From: CAYTRP01 sp964625145
GTDB lineage: Bacteria > Sumerlaeota > Sumerlaeia > SLMS01 > JAHLLQ01
Assembly: GCA_964625145.1 (NCBI GenBank)
Contig: CAZVAQ010000177.1
Span: forward strand, 1 to 6,645
DNA length: 6,645 nt
Direction: 5' to 3'
A model generated the notes under the pieces. The model made no database searches. It had not been told where the DNA came from and saw only the letters and a list, made by a program, of their open reading frames with translations. Positions 6,617-6,645 of the stretch are shown here, piece after piece. Made by a program: the position numbers and the translations under genes. Each line of letters opens with the position of its first letter. The first letter of the stretch is position 1.

Positions 6617-6645
6617 ACGCGCCCCGCACACGCGGGGATGAACCG
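6617..6645 (+). CRISPR. First repeat of a type I-E CRISPR array (array continues past window)
   Basis: The last 24 bases, CCCCGCACACGCGGGGATGAACCG, match the well-known type I-E repeat family. The hairpin is perfect: CCCCGC at 6622-6627 pairs with GCGGGG at 6632-6637 around the loop ACAC. Cleavage at the 3' base of the stem would leave the 8-nt handle ATGAACCG (6638-6645). E. coli has ATAAACCG. The 29-nt extent is assumed from the family; with one copy, the 5' boundary (ACGCG instead of the common GTGCT) cannot be proven. Orientation follows from the cas2-leader-repeat order and the 3' handle. Confidence 0.88.

Noticed and set aside
6617..6645. The terminal hairpin as a transcription terminator of cas2
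   Set aside because: The sequence matches the type I-E repeat including the ATGAACCG handle, and no T-run follows the stem.

Overview
This window holds a nearly complete type I-E (Cascade) CRISPR-Cas locus. All genes lie on the + strand, and the locus runs into the first repeat of a CRISPR array at the right edge. Base composition is GC-rich (about 60% by eye), third positions are mostly G or C, and ribosome binding sites are purine-rich AGGAG/GGAGG types. This fits a GC-rich bacterium. The sequence alone does not fix the phylum, because type I-E loci are widely transferred.

Layout. Positions 1-112 are the 5' flank, where an upstream gene (cas3 would be expected) may end. The effector block is casA/cse1/cas8e (113-1687), casB/cse2 (1659-2201), casC/cas7e (2254-3465), casD/cas5e (3462-4271) and casE/cas6e (4268-4969). 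It is tightly packed: 29-bp overlap, 52-bp gap, 4-bp ATGA overlap, 4-bp ATGA overlap. A 177-bp non-coding gap (4970-5146) separates it from the adaptation block, cas1 (5147-6145) and cas2 (6142-6570), which also share an ATGA overlap. Only about 46 bp follow cas2 before a single type I-E repeat (about 6617-6645), where the window ends.

How it works (family knowledge). Cas8e, Cse2, Cas7e, Cas5e and Cas6e form the crRNA-guided surveillance complex. Cas6e normally cuts the repeat hairpin and leaves an 8-nt 5' handle, here ATGAACCG in DNA. Cas1-Cas2 inserts new spacers at the leader-repeat junction. The nuclease-helicase Cas3 is not in the window and may lie upstream.

No unknown system is visible: every sizeable coding region belongs to a recognised I-E family. 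The most interesting deviation is in Cas6e. The Tyr and His that serve catalysis in characterised homologues appear to be replaced by Ala31 and Tyr34, although the repeat hairpin is intact and a His-His-His cluster lies 14 residues downstream. Other oddities are a charged low-complexity insertion in Cas7e, a long Pro/Asp/Ser-rich tail on Cas2 that reaches almost to the array, and a very short non-coding leader.
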